From: Maribacter aquimaris
Lineage (GTDB): Bacteria > Bacteroidota > Bacteroidia > Flavobacteriales > Flavobacteriaceae
NCBI RefSeq assembly: GCF_014596745.1
Contig: NZ_JABTCF010000003.1
Location: 186,001-250,000 of the forward strand
Length of the DNA: 64,000 bases
Direction: 5' to 3'
Shown here: positions 1 through 9,351 of the stretch, in pieces
Layout: every line of letters begins with the position of its first letter
Numbering within the stretch: the stretch's first letter is position 1
The notes under the pieces: generated by a model
What the model was told of the DNA's origin: nothing
Database searches by the model: none
Seen by the model: the letters and a program-made list of their open reading frames with translations, nothing else
Program-made: the position numbers and the translations under genes

Positions 1-1203
1 TCTGGAATTATTTATCATACGTAACGGATTGGAATAGAAATATTCTTTTCCTTCAAGACTAATTCCTGACAAGCCACTGTTATACAAAACCAATTCGATT
101 ATGTCCGCATATCTTGATTCACCCTTAATACCCATCATACGACTACTGAACATTGCATTACATAAGTTGGCGCAGGTTTCATTATAAGCCGTCATGTTTG
201 GCATCATGTAAGCATCTATAAAGCCTTCTTCTATCATATCCAGATTGGTAGACGCCCCATAATGTGCTTGTCCTACAGCCCCTGTCACATACATTTTTTT
301 TCCTGTAACATTTTCCCACAACTTATCCAAGGCATCTATTAGTGCTTTTTCGCCTGTTTCTGCATAAACATCGGCAGCCCCGGCATAATAATACAATGCC
401 AATACTGCATGGCCAACAGCTTCTTCAGACTCGCGTAAGGGTGTGCGCTCCTGAACCATATCGCCAATAGGATAGCCTTCTGTGGTAGAATCATGTTTGA
501 TTTCAAAGGTTCCACGTCTGTTAATGAACTTCTCCGCCAGTTTCAAATATTTTTTATCATTAACCGTTCTGTAAAGTTCAACCAATCCCATAATTTGAGT
601 TTGATTAAAACCAAATCTTTGATAGTGTTTTGTATCTGGCATGAAATAGGTGTACAACAAATTGGCTTGTTTTACAGCTATATCCAGGAAATTACGTTGA
701 CCCGTCATGCGATAATGAATAGAAGCTGCAATAAACAAATGTCCAAAATTGTACATTTCATGATACTTCCGGTTTTCGAATCGGTCTGCACCTTCTGTAA
801 TTTGAATGTACGTATGAATGTACCCATCTTCTTCTTGTGCCCTACCTATAAGAGCGATATAGTCATCCAATTCTTTTAAAATAGCCTTATCCTTGGTAAG
901 TCCGTAAATGTATGTTTTGGCCTCCATGAATTTGTAGAAATCCCCATCATGCCAATAGAAACCCTTGTGTTCTCCTTCTTTTTCCCCTGCCGCAATTTTA
1001 AAATTGTTCAAAGCATGGCCCACATCACCACAAAGAAGATCCCCCATATAAGGAAGCATTTGCTCTTCTGCGTTTTTTACTTTTTCGGCCCAAAACCCTG
1101 AATTCCATTTACAATCCCCAAAGTTGATGCTCTTTAGTTTAACGTACGGACTCTGCGACGTATTCGTTATAGCCTTGTTATGAAAGTTTGCATCTTTTTT
1201 CAT
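1..1203 (-). CDS. GH127 family glycosidase, candidate 3,6-anhydro-D-galactosidase (C-terminus beyond left edge)
   Basis: The frame is open from an ATG at 1203 to the left edge, giving 401 residues with the C-terminus missing. The sequence has the look of the GH127 (former DUF1680) alpha/alpha-barrel family: YWHDGDFYKF near 83-92, MYNFGHLF near 150-157, MYVTGAVGQ near 304-312, and an ETC triad at 342-344 inside YNETCANLCNAMFSSRMM. In characterised GH127 arabinofuranosidases the Glu and Cys of such a motif bind zinc. Some marine GH127 members instead release 3,6-anhydro-D-galactose from neo-carrageenan oligosaccharides. That role is inferred here from the nearby anhydrogalactose operon. No signal peptide is visible, so the enzyme is probably not exported by the standard route. 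It lies 72 bp downstream of the SMP-30-like gene and is probably cotranscribed with it. Family confidence is high; substrate is inference. Confidence 0.85.
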   Translation of the reverse strand, partial: MKKDANFHNKAITNTSQSPYVKLKSINFGDCKWNSGFWAEKVKNAEEQMLPYMGDLLCGDVGHALNNFKIAAGEKEGEHKGFYWHDGDFYKFMEAKTYIYGLTKDKAILKELDDYIALIGRAQEEDGYIHTYIQITEGADRFENRKYHEMYNFGHLFIAASIHYRMTGQRNFLDIAVKQANLLYTYFMPDTKHYQRFGFNQTQIMGLVELYRTVNDKKYLKLAEKFINRRGTFEIKHDSTTEGYPIGDMVQERTPLRESEEAVGHAVLALYYYAGAADVYAETGEKALIDALDKLWENVTGKKMYVTGAVGQAHYGASTNLDMIEEGFIDAYMMPNMTAYNETCANLCNAMFSSRMMGIKGESRYADIIELVLYNSGLSGISLEGKEYFYSNPLRMINNSR

Positions 1204-1275
1204 ACGTTTTTCTCTTTATAAGGTTGAATCAATGTGAATTACGTTTTGTTGGTGAAATTAATCTTATATTGTTCT

Positions 1276-2319
1276 TTAGTATATTTTTATATATGACAAA
1301 GTATAAGGTTTACTATGTTTGGAATTTATTATTCCTTCTCCAGACATTAAATCAAAATTAGAAATAATGATATTGTTCCCATACACAATTATATCTGCAG
1401 GTTGGTCTATTTGGCCATTTGCTCCATCATTATCATCATAATCCGCAATTAAAGTTACATTACCTTTGGGATCAACCTTTAGGATTTGGTTCTGACAAAA
1501 ACCTGCAACATACATATTATCATTCGAATCGGTATTGATACCATCTATCCCCGATACTTTTGGAACATTTGCAAACAATTCCTCATTTATAACGTTGCCT
1601 TCCTCATCCAAAATTAATTTTATAAGCTCACCATCCCCAAAATCACCAACAAATAATTCACCAGCTTTATTAAATACCAAACCGTCCAAACCCACTTTTC
1701 TATCCGGGTTGATGGTTTCGGTAATGTAAATTAAATTAGAATCAGATTTATCATTCTTAATTAATATGTTCCTCTCTGAAGTTTTAAACCTGTATAAACC
1801 GCTCACATGGTTTTCGGTTCTTATTTTTGGCATGGCGGGTTGCGTTACGTAAACAGCACCATCATGATAGCGAATACCATTAGGTTGCCCCATACCTTCG
1901 GCAACAATTTCAATATTATGATTTCCTTTCCCATCAAAAGTGATGCATAATACCTGTCCTTGGTTCTTGCCTTGGTTGTTACAAACAAACAAACTACCAT
2001 CCGGTGCATAGGCAATACCCATAGGGTTGGAGTTCCTATCCTTTGTAACCCCAGGTATTTCCATAAGTTTGGTGATATTTTTATCCTTATCGATTTTTAC
2101 TAAAATACCAGGCAATGTTTTATCTGCAAAGTTTGGACATGAGAGTACCAAACTCCCATCTGGAGCAATATCAAAAGCATCGGGTGTCGGACAAAAACTA
2201 GGTAACTCAATAAATAGTTTTGCAGGTTTTAAATTTTCCTGTTGTGCATCAACATGGTTTATCCCTATTACCATTAAAATGACAAGGGTAAGCGATTTAG
2301 TATGTTTTAGATAGGTCAT
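1276..2319 (-). CDS. Secreted SMP-30/gluconolactonase-like beta-propeller protein
   Basis: About 347 residues beginning MTYLKHTKSLTLVILMV, a clean signal peptide ending near VDA-QQ. A longer frame extends 17 residues upstream, but those residues precede the signal peptide, so the start at 2319 is preferred. Repeated propeller-blade motifs (FDIAPDGSLVLSC, GIAYAPDGSLFVCNNQG, LDGLVFNKAGELFVGDFGDGEL, IDGINTDSNDNMYVAGF) match the SMP-30/gluconolactonase/NHL type of six-bladed propeller. Proteins of this class often hydrolyse sugar lactones. A periplasmic lactonase acting on an oxidised sugar would suit this locus, but the substrate cannot be read from the sequence. It is followed by the GH127 gene and separated from susD by a terminator hairpin, so it probably has its own promoter. 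Confidence 0.75.
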   Translation of the reverse strand: MTYLKHTKSLTLVILMVIGINHVDAQQENLKPAKLFIELPSFCPTPDAFDIAPDGSLVLSCPNFADKTLPGILVKIDKDKNITKLMEIPGVTKDRNSNPMGIAYAPDGSLFVCNNQGKNQGQVLCITFDGKGNHNIEIVAEGMGQPNGIRYHDGAVYVTQPAMPKIRTENHVSGLYRFKTSERNILIKNDKSDSNLIYITETINPDRKVGLDGLVFNKAGELFVGDFGDGELIKLILDEEGNVINEELFANVPKVSGIDGINTDSNDNMYVAGFCQNQILKVDPKGNVTLIADYDDNDGANGQIDQPADIIVYGNNIIISNFDLMSGEGIINSKHSKPYTLSYIKIY

Positions 2320-2563
2320 GCAGTAATTTTCAATTTTTATTAAAATGCCAGTTATACGAACAATGAACATTGGTTCTTACAACATGAGCTATTTCACATA
2401 TAGAATCAGGTTCCCTAATTTGATCCTTCCACAAATTTATTGAAGTGAGTAAATAAGTGCTTGGTTTGGGGCTTTTCTTGGGAATTTGAAAATGTCCCAA
2501 TAGATAGAACCAAGAGTAGGAAGAATCTTTTCAAAGTACTTGGGAATTCTAAATTAAGATAAA

Positions 2564-2592
2564 ATACCGAGGTTTTTGGCCTCGGTATTTTT
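2564..2592 (-). terminator. Rho-independent terminator after susD
   Basis: A 9-bp perfect stem (ATACCGAGG / CCTCGGTAT) with a 7-nt loop, flanked by an A run on one side and T5 on the other, so it can act in both directions. It lies 19 bp past the susD stop codon and separates susCD from the SMP-30/GH127 pair. Confidence 0.85.
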
Positions 2593-2610
2593 ATATCCTA
2601 TGAGGAAGTA

Positions 2611-4326
2611 TCAATAACCATAATTTTGCTCCAAAGAAGCATCCTTATCAATTTCCGTTTGTGGAATTGGCAGGTAATATCTATAATCAAACCAAGGTCT
2701 TGTCACAACAGTATACTCTTCATGATTTAAAGATCCATCAACAGCTTTTGTCCATTTTAATCCTTTAATGTCATATCCCCCGATATGGTCTTGGTTCATC
2801 CATCTTCTTTCATCAAAAAAGTTATGTCCCTCAAAACATAGTTCTATACGTCTTTCTCTTTTAATAGCCTCCAAAAGTTCATCTCCTGCTGCTGTAATTT
2901 CTGGTTGAAGCGCTCTAGTGGAAACTTTGTTGACATACTCACGTGCGGTTGTTTCATCTCCCAATTCATACATGGCCTCTGCATAGTTCAAATAAATTTC
3001 AGCCAATCTGTACATAATATAAGGACGGTCTGCTGAGAAAGTTGTTAAAGTAGAAAGGCTTTCATCTTGAAATTTTCTAATATTATATCCTGTTTTTGAA
3101 GAATGTAATGTATTCCCCAAGCCATTTGGAGAATCTAAACCATCAGGGGTTTCGTCACTTGGATTATCTGCTAATGCATAATCTACCTCGCGATCTCTAA
3201 ACATTGCTCCTTGATAATTCAAATTGGCATAATATCTCATTTCCCTATTCTCATTGGGCTGTGTAGCATCATAACCTCCCGCTGAAGTTGATGTACCATC
3301 AGCCATATTAAATTCCAAAACGAAGTTTAATGTAGGGGAACTTAACCCCCAGCCACCATAACCACTTGGCGATTGTGCCTGGTCGGGCAACGTATTTATA
3401 TCATTCGCCATTTCCGCATATAAGCTTCCATAAGATCTTGCGAATAAAATATCTTGATTTTCGTGCAAAAACAAATTTTGGTATTCCGTTGCATTTGTAA
3501 CAGCAATTAAATCACGAGCACCAACCAAATCAATAACTGCTTTGGCCGCATCAGCCGCATCTTGCCATTTTGTTGTTTTGGTATAATCATAGAGAGGTCC
3601 ATTTGGTACGGTATTTGGGTCGTGTAATTGACTTGCCGCGTACAATAAAGTACGTGATTTAACAGCCAGGGCAGCTAATTTGGTAGCTCTGCCAAATTCT
3701 GAAGCCTCCATGGGCAAAACCGCTGCTGCATTATCTAAATCATCCACTATAAAATCTACGCAATCCTCGAAACTATCCCTTGATACACTAAAGTCATCAT
3801 CCAAACCAAATGTATTTTCAATGATGGGAACGCCGCCATAGTATTTTATAAGATTAAAATAAGTAAAAGCTCTTAAGAATTGCATCTCTGCTTTTAATTG
3901 CGCTGCTTCTTCTGGGTTTTCCTCCATAGCTTCGCTACCTTCGATTTTTTCCAAAAACTCATTGATTAACTTTACATAATCCCAAGAAGTTTCCCATCTA
4001 TTATTAAATGCCAAACCCGCATTACTTGGAGACCATCCACCTCTCATTTTATAAGGATTGTCTAAGTCCTTAAAGTTAAATTTAGCTTCCCAAGATGCAC
4101 CTTCAATACCGATTCTTTGTGTCCACCATTGAGAACGGTTTATAGACCAGCTATCTGTAGTATTATATGCAGTCACTACAACGAGTGCTGCTTGGTTTGC
4201 ATCACCATAAATTGCATCTTCGGTGAAAGAATCGCTCGATTCAGTATCTAAAATATCATCATTACATCCCACTATGGTAAAAATAGCTAGAAGAACAACC
4301 GCGAACTTTATTTCTATATGTTTCAT
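2611..4326 (-). CDS. SusD/RagB-family glycan-binding outer-membrane lipoprotein
   Basis: The start is set at MKHIEIKFAVVLLAIFTIVGC, giving 571 residues. The upstream in-frame ATG at 4362 only adds 12 charged residues ahead of the signal peptide. The lipobox is IVGC. SusD hallmarks are present: an N-terminal TPR-like region (ALVVVTAYN, AEMQFLRAFTYFNLIKYYGGVPII), the conserved YIMYRLAEIYLNYAEAMYELG, and near the C-terminus IKRERRIELCFEGHNFFDERRW. SusD proteins cap the SusC pore and bind incoming oligosaccharide at the cell surface. The gene follows its SusC partner at 43 bp. Clustered sulfatases and anhydrogalactose genes suggest carrageenan-type ligands; the ligand itself is inferred. Confidence 0.93.
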   Translation of the reverse strand: MKHIEIKFAVVLLAIFTIVGCNDDILDTESSDSFTEDAIYGDANQAALVVVTAYNTTDSWSINRSQWWTQRIGIEGASWEAKFNFKDLDNPYKMRGGWSPSNAGLAFNNRWETSWDYVKLINEFLEKIEGSEAMEENPEEAAQLKAEMQFLRAFTYFNLIKYYGGVPIIENTFGLDDDFSVSRDSFEDCVDFIVDDLDNAAAVLPMEASEFGRATKLAALAVKSRTLLYAASQLHDPNTVPNGPLYDYTKTTKWQDAADAAKAVIDLVGARDLIAVTNATEYQNLFLHENQDILFARSYGSLYAEMANDINTLPDQAQSPSGYGGWGLSSPTLNFVLEFNMADGTSTSAGGYDATQPNENREMRYYANLNYQGAMFRDREVDYALADNPSDETPDGLDSPNGLGNTLHSSKTGYNIRKFQDESLSTLTTFSADRPYIMYRLAEIYLNYAEAMYELGDETTAREYVNKVSTRALQPEITAAGDELLEAIKRERRIELCFEGHNFFDERRWMNQDHIGGYDIKGLKWTKAVDGSLNHEEYTVVTRPWFDYRYYLPIPQTEIDKDASLEQNYGY

Positions 4327-4369
4327 CTTTTTGAATTTCTTATTGATTAAGGTCTGATTCATTTTTTAA

Positions 4370-7300
4370 TTAAAAATTAAAATTTAAACCTAACGTAAAT
4401 GATTTTAAAGAAGGATAGGTACTACTTCTGAAACTATTATACCCTTCTGCTTCAGGATCTAATCCTAAATCATATATGTCAGAAAACAGGGTTAACATAT
4501 TATAACCTCTAACATATAATTTAGCTTCTCCAAATTTTAACACATCCTTGGATATGGTATAGCCCAATTCGATTTCTTTCAACCTAAGGTATGAGGCATC
4601 TTGTAAATAGATATCCGCACCTTGGAAATTATCTGGCCCATTTAAACTTGAGCTGTATGAATCTCCAGTTGCATATGCCCTTGGGAATTTGGCATTGGTA
4701 TTTTCAGGCGTCCATCTTTGATTGAATAAATAATCCGGTAATGCTCCATTTCCCTCGAAATATACTTGCATTTTGGCTTCAGCCTGCCCTTGGAACAAGA
4801 AATTGAAATTCCAATTATGATAATCCAATCCACCATAAACGCCATATTGGATTTCAGGTACATTGGAAGAATAAGAGCGAATTCTATCCCCTGCATCAAT
4901 TTTCCCATTACCATCAGTATCTATATAGTAAGGTTCTCCTGCCACTGTACCCGCTAATTTTACAGGTTCAGCATCTACTTGGGCCTGGTTTTGGAAAAGC
5001 CCATTTGTTGGATATACAAGGTAGGAGTCCATTGGGTGTCCTTCTTGTTTAATGGCATCCGCAACATTTTCAGCCTCGTCCATATAGACAATCTCATTTT
5101 TAGCCTGTGTGAAATTAAATCCAAAATTATAACCTAAATCACCGGCTTTATCATTCCAACCTAATTCGAATTCCCAACCATAGTTATCAACTTTACCAAT
5201 ATTTTCTTGTGGTAAGGTTAGCCCTGTATAATCCGGAACGGATGCGTTTCTTGTCACTAAGATATCTTCCCTTTTTTGATAAAAATAATTTAGGTCCCCT
5301 GTCAATTTATTATCAAATAAGGTGAAATTCAACCCTAAATTTTTCATGTCCGCAGACTCCCAAGTGATTGCTTCATTTGCCGCTTCGACCCCTATGCTGG
5401 AATACCCATTATAATATTCGCCACCAAAATTGTAGTAATTAGGCTTTGCCCCAACATTTCCCGCATAATCATATTGTGTTAAATACTGGAATCCGGTAAT
5501 ACGGTCATTACCCATTTTTGCCCAAGAAGTTCTAAGTTTCAATGAATTTATCCAAGAAACATCCTTCATAAAAGACTCCCTGTTTATGGCCCATGAAAGA
5601 GCAACTCCAGGGAAAGTACCAAACCTGTTTTCCGGACCAAAATTACTAGACCCATCATATCTCAAGGTTATATCCACGTAATACTTCTTCATATAATCAT
5701 AGGAAAGTGAACCAAAATAATTCACACGAGCCCATTCATAAGAGGTACCATCAGAAGTTTGGCCATCTGTATCACCAGCAAATAATTCAGAATGTTCAGA
5801 ATCAGGAAAACCTATTTTCTCTACCCAAAAATTACGTTGATCCGATGTGGTTTGTTCATACCCGACAAATCCACTAAAATTATGTTTGTCATTTATAGAT
5901 TTAGAATAATACAATGTAGCATTCAGCATTAACTCATTGTATTTCCAAAAAGATTCAGTTAAGATGTTCTCATTACCATCTTGTGAAAAACCATCTTGTG
6001 AAACATACTCATCAGTACCTTCAAGATAAGTATAAACTGTCCAAGGAGTGTACCATGATTTTTGATCATAATTCATCCTTCTGAATCCTGCAAACCCTTT
6101 AAACTTTAAGCCATCGGTAAGTTTGTGTAGGTCATAATCAAGTGTAAATTTACCCCTTAGGTCAGTATCTATTTTTTTATCCACTCCAGAGTCGTTACTA
6201 GACATGGCAATAGGGTTCAGACCGTTCTCACCACCCCAACCAATTAAACCGTTAGGGTATACGGCAACCTCTGTTGGTGCGTTATTATAAATTTGTTTGT
6301 AAATTGGATTGGTGCCAATACCCGGTTGTAAAGTTTCTCCAAACCTTCCGGAAATATCAACCCCTAGTTTTACATCATCCGTAATTTTTATATCCAGATT
6401 AGATCGTATTTGATTTTGATCAAATTTCAAATCTCCTGATTTATACATTCCTGTTTGGCGAATCATGTCACCACTAACAAAATAATTTACACTTTCATTT
6501 CCACCTGAAATGGATAAGGAAGTTCTTGACTCTGGCGAGCTTTTGGCAAAAGTCTCATCGGCCCAGTCTGTATTTGGATAATTAATAGGATCTGAACCGT
6601 CTGCATACTTAGAGATATCTGCCTGGGAATATAAAGGATCATTCCCATATCTTTCTGCAATTTCATTATTATAAATTGCATATTGTTCAGAAGACATTAA
6701 GCTAGGTGTGGCAGAAAATGAAGAAATTGTATAGGAAGTGGATAAATTTATTTTCGCCTTTCCACTTTTCCCTCTTTTTGTCGTTACCAATATCACACCA
6801 TTTGCTGCCCGTGCACCATAAATTGCAGCTGCCCCATCTTTTAAAACAGTTAAACTTTCAATATCCTGAGGTGCCAAATTCGCGAAAGTTGATGCTGTAA
6901 TCCCATCTATTAATATTAAAGGTGAATTGTTTCCTAAAGTAGATTTCCCCCTAATCAACAATGTGGCATCATTAGCTCCGGGTGTACCACCTCTATCCGA
7001 AATAATCAAACCTGATACCTTACCTGCTAATGATTTCACTAAATCCTTACTACCGGATTTTGCAATGTCCTCTGATTTTAAAGTACTAACCGAACCTGTA
7101 ATGTCCCCTTTTTTTCTAGTGGTATAGCCTAATACCACAACCTCTTCGAGTTGGGAGGCATCTTCAGCCAGGATGACATCAATCGAAGTTTGGTTGCCGA
7201 CAACGATTTCCTGTGTCGCATAACCCACATATGAAATTACGAGTACAGCGTCATCCTGTTCCAAGTCCAATGTGAAATTGCCGTCAAAATCGGTTTGGGT

Positions 7301-7600
7301 ACCAACCGTGGTTCCCTTAACGACGATACTGGCACCAGGAAGCGGCCCTTGGGAATCAAATACCGTTCCAGTGATTACCTGTTGCTCCAATGACCCAGAA
7401 ACAAGGGAGATTGAATGTTCTACATTAGTCACACTAATATTGTTAGACAACGATATATGTGAACCATAGTTTTCAGAGGCATATAGCCCTGTTACGGAAA
7501 CAAGAAAGCAAACTAATACGTTTCCTATCCCTTTGGCTAAACCCAAACCATCTTTCCCAAGACAGTTTATTCTTGTTCGTGGTTTTCTTTTTGTTTTCAT
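4370..7600 (-). CDS. SusC/RagA-family TonB-dependent outer-membrane transporter
   Basis: 1076 residues, normal for SusC. The N-terminus has a long signal region ending near LYASEN. A carboxypeptidase-regulatory-like domain follows (about 75-160: ITGTVFDSQGPLPGASIVVKG, DFDGNFTL), then a TonB box-like stretch and a plug domain (about 165-285: EEVVVLGYTTRKKGDITGS, PLILIDGI, DIESLTVLKDGAAAIYGARA), and a beta-barrel ending in an aromatic residue (LGLNFNF). SusC proteins import oligosaccharides across the outer membrane using TonB energy, with SusD as lid. It is first in a susCD transcript that ends at the hairpin at 2564. The mini-ORF ending in its start codon is described separately. Confidence 0.95.
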   Translation of the reverse strand: MKTKRKPRTRINCLGKDGLGLAKGIGNVLVCFLVSVTGLYASENYGSHISLSNNISVTNVEHSISLVSGSLEQQVITGTVFDSQGPLPGASIVVKGTTVGTQTDFDGNFTLDLEQDDAVLVISYVGYATQEIVVGNQTSIDVILAEDASQLEEVVVLGYTTRKKGDITGSVSTLKSEDIAKSGSKDLVKSLAGKVSGLIISDRGGTPGANDATLLIRGKSTLGNNSPLILIDGITASTFANLAPQDIESLTVLKDGAAAIYGARAANGVILVTTKRGKSGKAKINLSTSYTISSFSATPSLMSSEQYAIYNNEIAERYGNDPLYSQADISKYADGSDPINYPNTDWADETFAKSSPESRTSLSISGGNESVNYFVSGDMIRQTGMYKSGDLKFDQNQIRSNLDIKITDDVKLGVDISGRFGETLQPGIGTNPIYKQIYNNAPTEVAVYPNGLIGWGGENGLNPIAMSSNDSGVDKKIDTDLRGKFTLDYDLHKLTDGLKFKGFAGFRRMNYDQKSWYTPWTVYTYLEGTDEYVSQDGFSQDGNENILTESFWKYNELMLNATLYYSKSINDKHNFSGFVGYEQTTSDQRNFWVEKIGFPDSEHSELFAGDTDGQTSDGTSYEWARVNYFGSLSYDYMKKYYVDITLRYDGSSNFGPENRFGTFPGVALSWAINRESFMKDVSWINSLKLRTSWAKMGNDRITGFQYLTQYDYAGNVGAKPNYYNFGGEYYNGYSSIGVEAANEAITWESADMKNLGLNFTLFDNKLTGDLNYFYQKREDILVTRNASVPDYTGLTLPQENIGKVDNYGWEFELGWNDKAGDLGYNFGFNFTQAKNEIVYMDEAENVADAIKQEGHPMDSYLVYPTNGLFQNQAQVDAEPVKLAGTVAGEPYYIDTDGNGKIDAGDRIRSYSSNVPEIQYGVYGGLDYHNWNFNFLFQGQAEAKMQVYFEGNGALPDYLFNQRWTPENTNAKFPRAYATGDSYSSSLNGPDNFQGADIYLQDASYLRLKEIELGYTISKDVLKFGEAKLYVRGYNMLTLFSDIYDLGLDPEAEGYNSFRSSTYPSLKSFTLGLNFNF

Positions 7601-7611
7601 AAAGTTTTCAT
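7597..7611 (-). other. Five-codon mini-ORF overlapping the susC start
   Basis: ATG AAA ACT TTA TGA, whose stop shares the ATGA of the susC start codon. The second susC in the window has the same stop/start overlap with a 19-codon ORF. It may be a coupling leader or a chance result of susC starting ATGA; nothing in the sequence decides. Confidence 0.25.
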
Positions 7612-8120
7612 GTATTGAGTTGATTTTAGTTTTATGATGAAATTTGCGATTATTCCTTTCAAATAAATCACCCTAATAAAATGGGAATCACTAATTTCTA
7701 TACAAAAGAACGAGAAGATGGGGGGTAATAAGTTCAATAAATTACCTACTGCTAGCATTATTTTAACCTTTTTAACAATATGTCCATTTTAGAGGTTGTT
7801 TTTTGTTGATTCGATATAATGTTAAGTGGTGTTCTCATTATTTGGCAGGTAGGTGGTCTTTCATGCTGAAAAGGTTCAAAATAAAGTTGGGCCAACTTAG
7901 CTAAGAAAGAATCTACCATAGCGGTAAACAACCTATACTTAAAGACAAAGTATTTTTACGGTTCAATTTACAGATTTCGGGATATATTTCCTTTATTTAG
8001 AGGTAACCTATTGAGCATGTAGGGGTACCGTATTCCGAGCCAAAAAGAGTTACTGGGATAGGTAATCCACGGAGTATCCTCAAGGAAAATCCATTAAGGT
8101 TAGGGTTTCTATTGACAACA
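7612..8120. other. Susc upstream intergenic region, no gene seen
   Basis: About 510 bp between the kinase-operon terminator and the susC start, with no credible ORF on either strand. It must carry the promoter of the minus-strand susCD transcript. A convincing TANNTTTG box was not found. Next to the gene the minus strand reads AAAATCAACTCAA, which resembles sequences elsewhere near SusC starts and terminators in this window. Confidence 0.4.
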
Positions 8121-8123
8121 ATG

Positions 8124-8172
8124 CAAAAAGCTGTCTGCATAGAATGGTTGTAGTTCTATGAGGACAGCCTTT
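8124..8172 (-). terminator. Terminator after the anhydrogalactose catabolic operon
   Basis: A long imperfect hairpin: on the minus strand AAGGCTGTC...ATAGAA pairs with TTCTAT...GACAGCTT across a short loop and is followed by a T run. It lies about 44 bp past the kinase stop codon and separates that operon from susCD. Confidence 0.75.
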
Positions 8173-8215
8173 GGAATAACAAGGGACTATCGCCTGTGTT
8201 CCTTGTATTTGGTAA

Positions 8216-9304
8216 TTATCGTACGACCCTACCGGATCCAGAACCACCCATGAGGGCTTCTACCTCGGCCCGGGTTGAATAATTGAAATCCCCTTTAATG
8301 GAATGTTTGAGACAAGAGGCGGCAACGGCATATTTAACCGCTATTTTGGAATTTGATAATTCCGGAGTATTCAAGGCAAATATCAATCCTCCGGCAAAGG
8401 AGTCACCTCCTCCGACCCTATCTACGATGTTCTTGATTTGATAGGGTTGATAATTTCCTTCGGCATCCAAGGGAGCAAAAAATGGTTGGTCCAATGCCGC
8501 ATCATATAGCATGGCACCCCAATTGTTATGGGAAGCGGAAAGACTCTCGCGTAATGTGATAGCCACCTTGCTTACATTAGGAAACTGCTTAATGACCTGT
8601 TTAGCCACATCAGGATAGCGTGATGTATCGAGTTTACCCGAATGTACATCGGTATCCCCGGCCCTAATACCCAATACGTCATGACAATCCTCTTCATTAC
8701 CGATGACAACATCTATAAACGGTAAAATGGTGCGCATGGTTTCCTGTGCCAATTCACGAGCCGTTTTGGTTTTGTCCCAATCCCATAATTTTCCCCTAAA
8801 ATTAAGATCGATCGACACGGATGCACCGGCAGCTTTTGCTTTTTGTGCAGCCACTAAAGTAGCCTCTGCAGCATTTCTTGAAAGTGCTGGGGTAATTCCG
8901 CTTAAATGCAACCATCCGGCTCCATTAAAAATAGCCTTCCAGTCATAGGCACTTGCGGGAGTTATGGCAATGGCCGAATCAGCGCGATCATAGATGACAT
9001 TGCTTGGGCGTTGATTGGCCCCGGTTTCGAGAAAATAGAGCCCCAATCGTCCATTATCCGTGCGTAAAACGTATTGGGTATCAATACCCACAGCGCGTAC
9101 GGCATCCATGGTGGCCTCTGCCAAAGCATGTTTTGGCAATGCCGTAACATAGCGGGCCGCACCGCCAAAGTTGCATACAGAGGCAGCAACACTCGCTTCT
9201 GCCCCAGCATAGGTTACTTCAAATTCACGTGTTTGGCGTAATCGTAAATTCGCTGGGGAGGCCATACGACCCATTATTTCCCCAAAGGTTACCACTTTTT
9301 TCAT
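8216..9304 (-). CDS. dauC: PfkB-family 2-keto-3-deoxy-sugar-acid kinase (probably KDGal kinase)
   Basis: 362 residues of the ribokinase/PfkB fold. The N-terminal MKKVVTFGEIMGRMASP resembles KDG kinases, and the PfkB signature GGGDSFAGG holds the catalytic Asp near residue 301. It would phosphorylate 2-keto-3-deoxy-D-galactonate at C6 with ATP. The substrate is inferred from its place after an enolase-family cycloisomerase, an aldehyde dehydrogenase and a KDPG-type aldolase, which together make the known bacterial pathway for 3,6-anhydro-D-galactose. It is last in the operon, 47 bp after the aldolase. The coding sequence is visibly more GC-rich than the sulfatase genes around it, as are the other three genes. 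It could equally serve 2-keto-3-deoxygluconate from uronate or galactonate breakdown. Confidence 0.85.
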   Translation of the reverse strand: MKKVVTFGEIMGRMASPANLRLRQTREFEVTYAGAEASVAASVCNFGGAARYVTALPKHALAEATMDAVRAVGIDTQYVLRTDNGRLGLYFLETGANQRPSNVIYDRADSAIAITPASAYDWKAIFNGAGWLHLSGITPALSRNAAEATLVAAQKAKAAGASVSIDLNFRGKLWDWDKTKTARELAQETMRTILPFIDVVIGNEEDCHDVLGIRAGDTDVHSGKLDTSRYPDVAKQVIKQFPNVSKVAITLRESLSASHNNWGAMLYDAALDQPFFAPLDAEGNYQPYQIKNIVDRVGGGDSFAGGLIFALNTPELSNSKIAVKYAVAASCLKHSIKGDFNYSTRAEVEALMGGSGSGRVVR

Positions 9305-9351
9305 AATTTTTTATGTCTAAAATCCTGATACCAAGGATTAGGTTAATTGTG

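Noticed and set aside
493-879. Plus-strand ORF of 128 codons as a gene
   Set aside because: It lies wholly within the GH127 coding sequence on the other strand and its translation shows no family features.
1-1203. Call the GH127 enzyme a beta-L-arabinofuranosidase
   Set aside because: The family contains that activity, but no arabinose genes are nearby and the locus has a full anhydrogalactose pathway.
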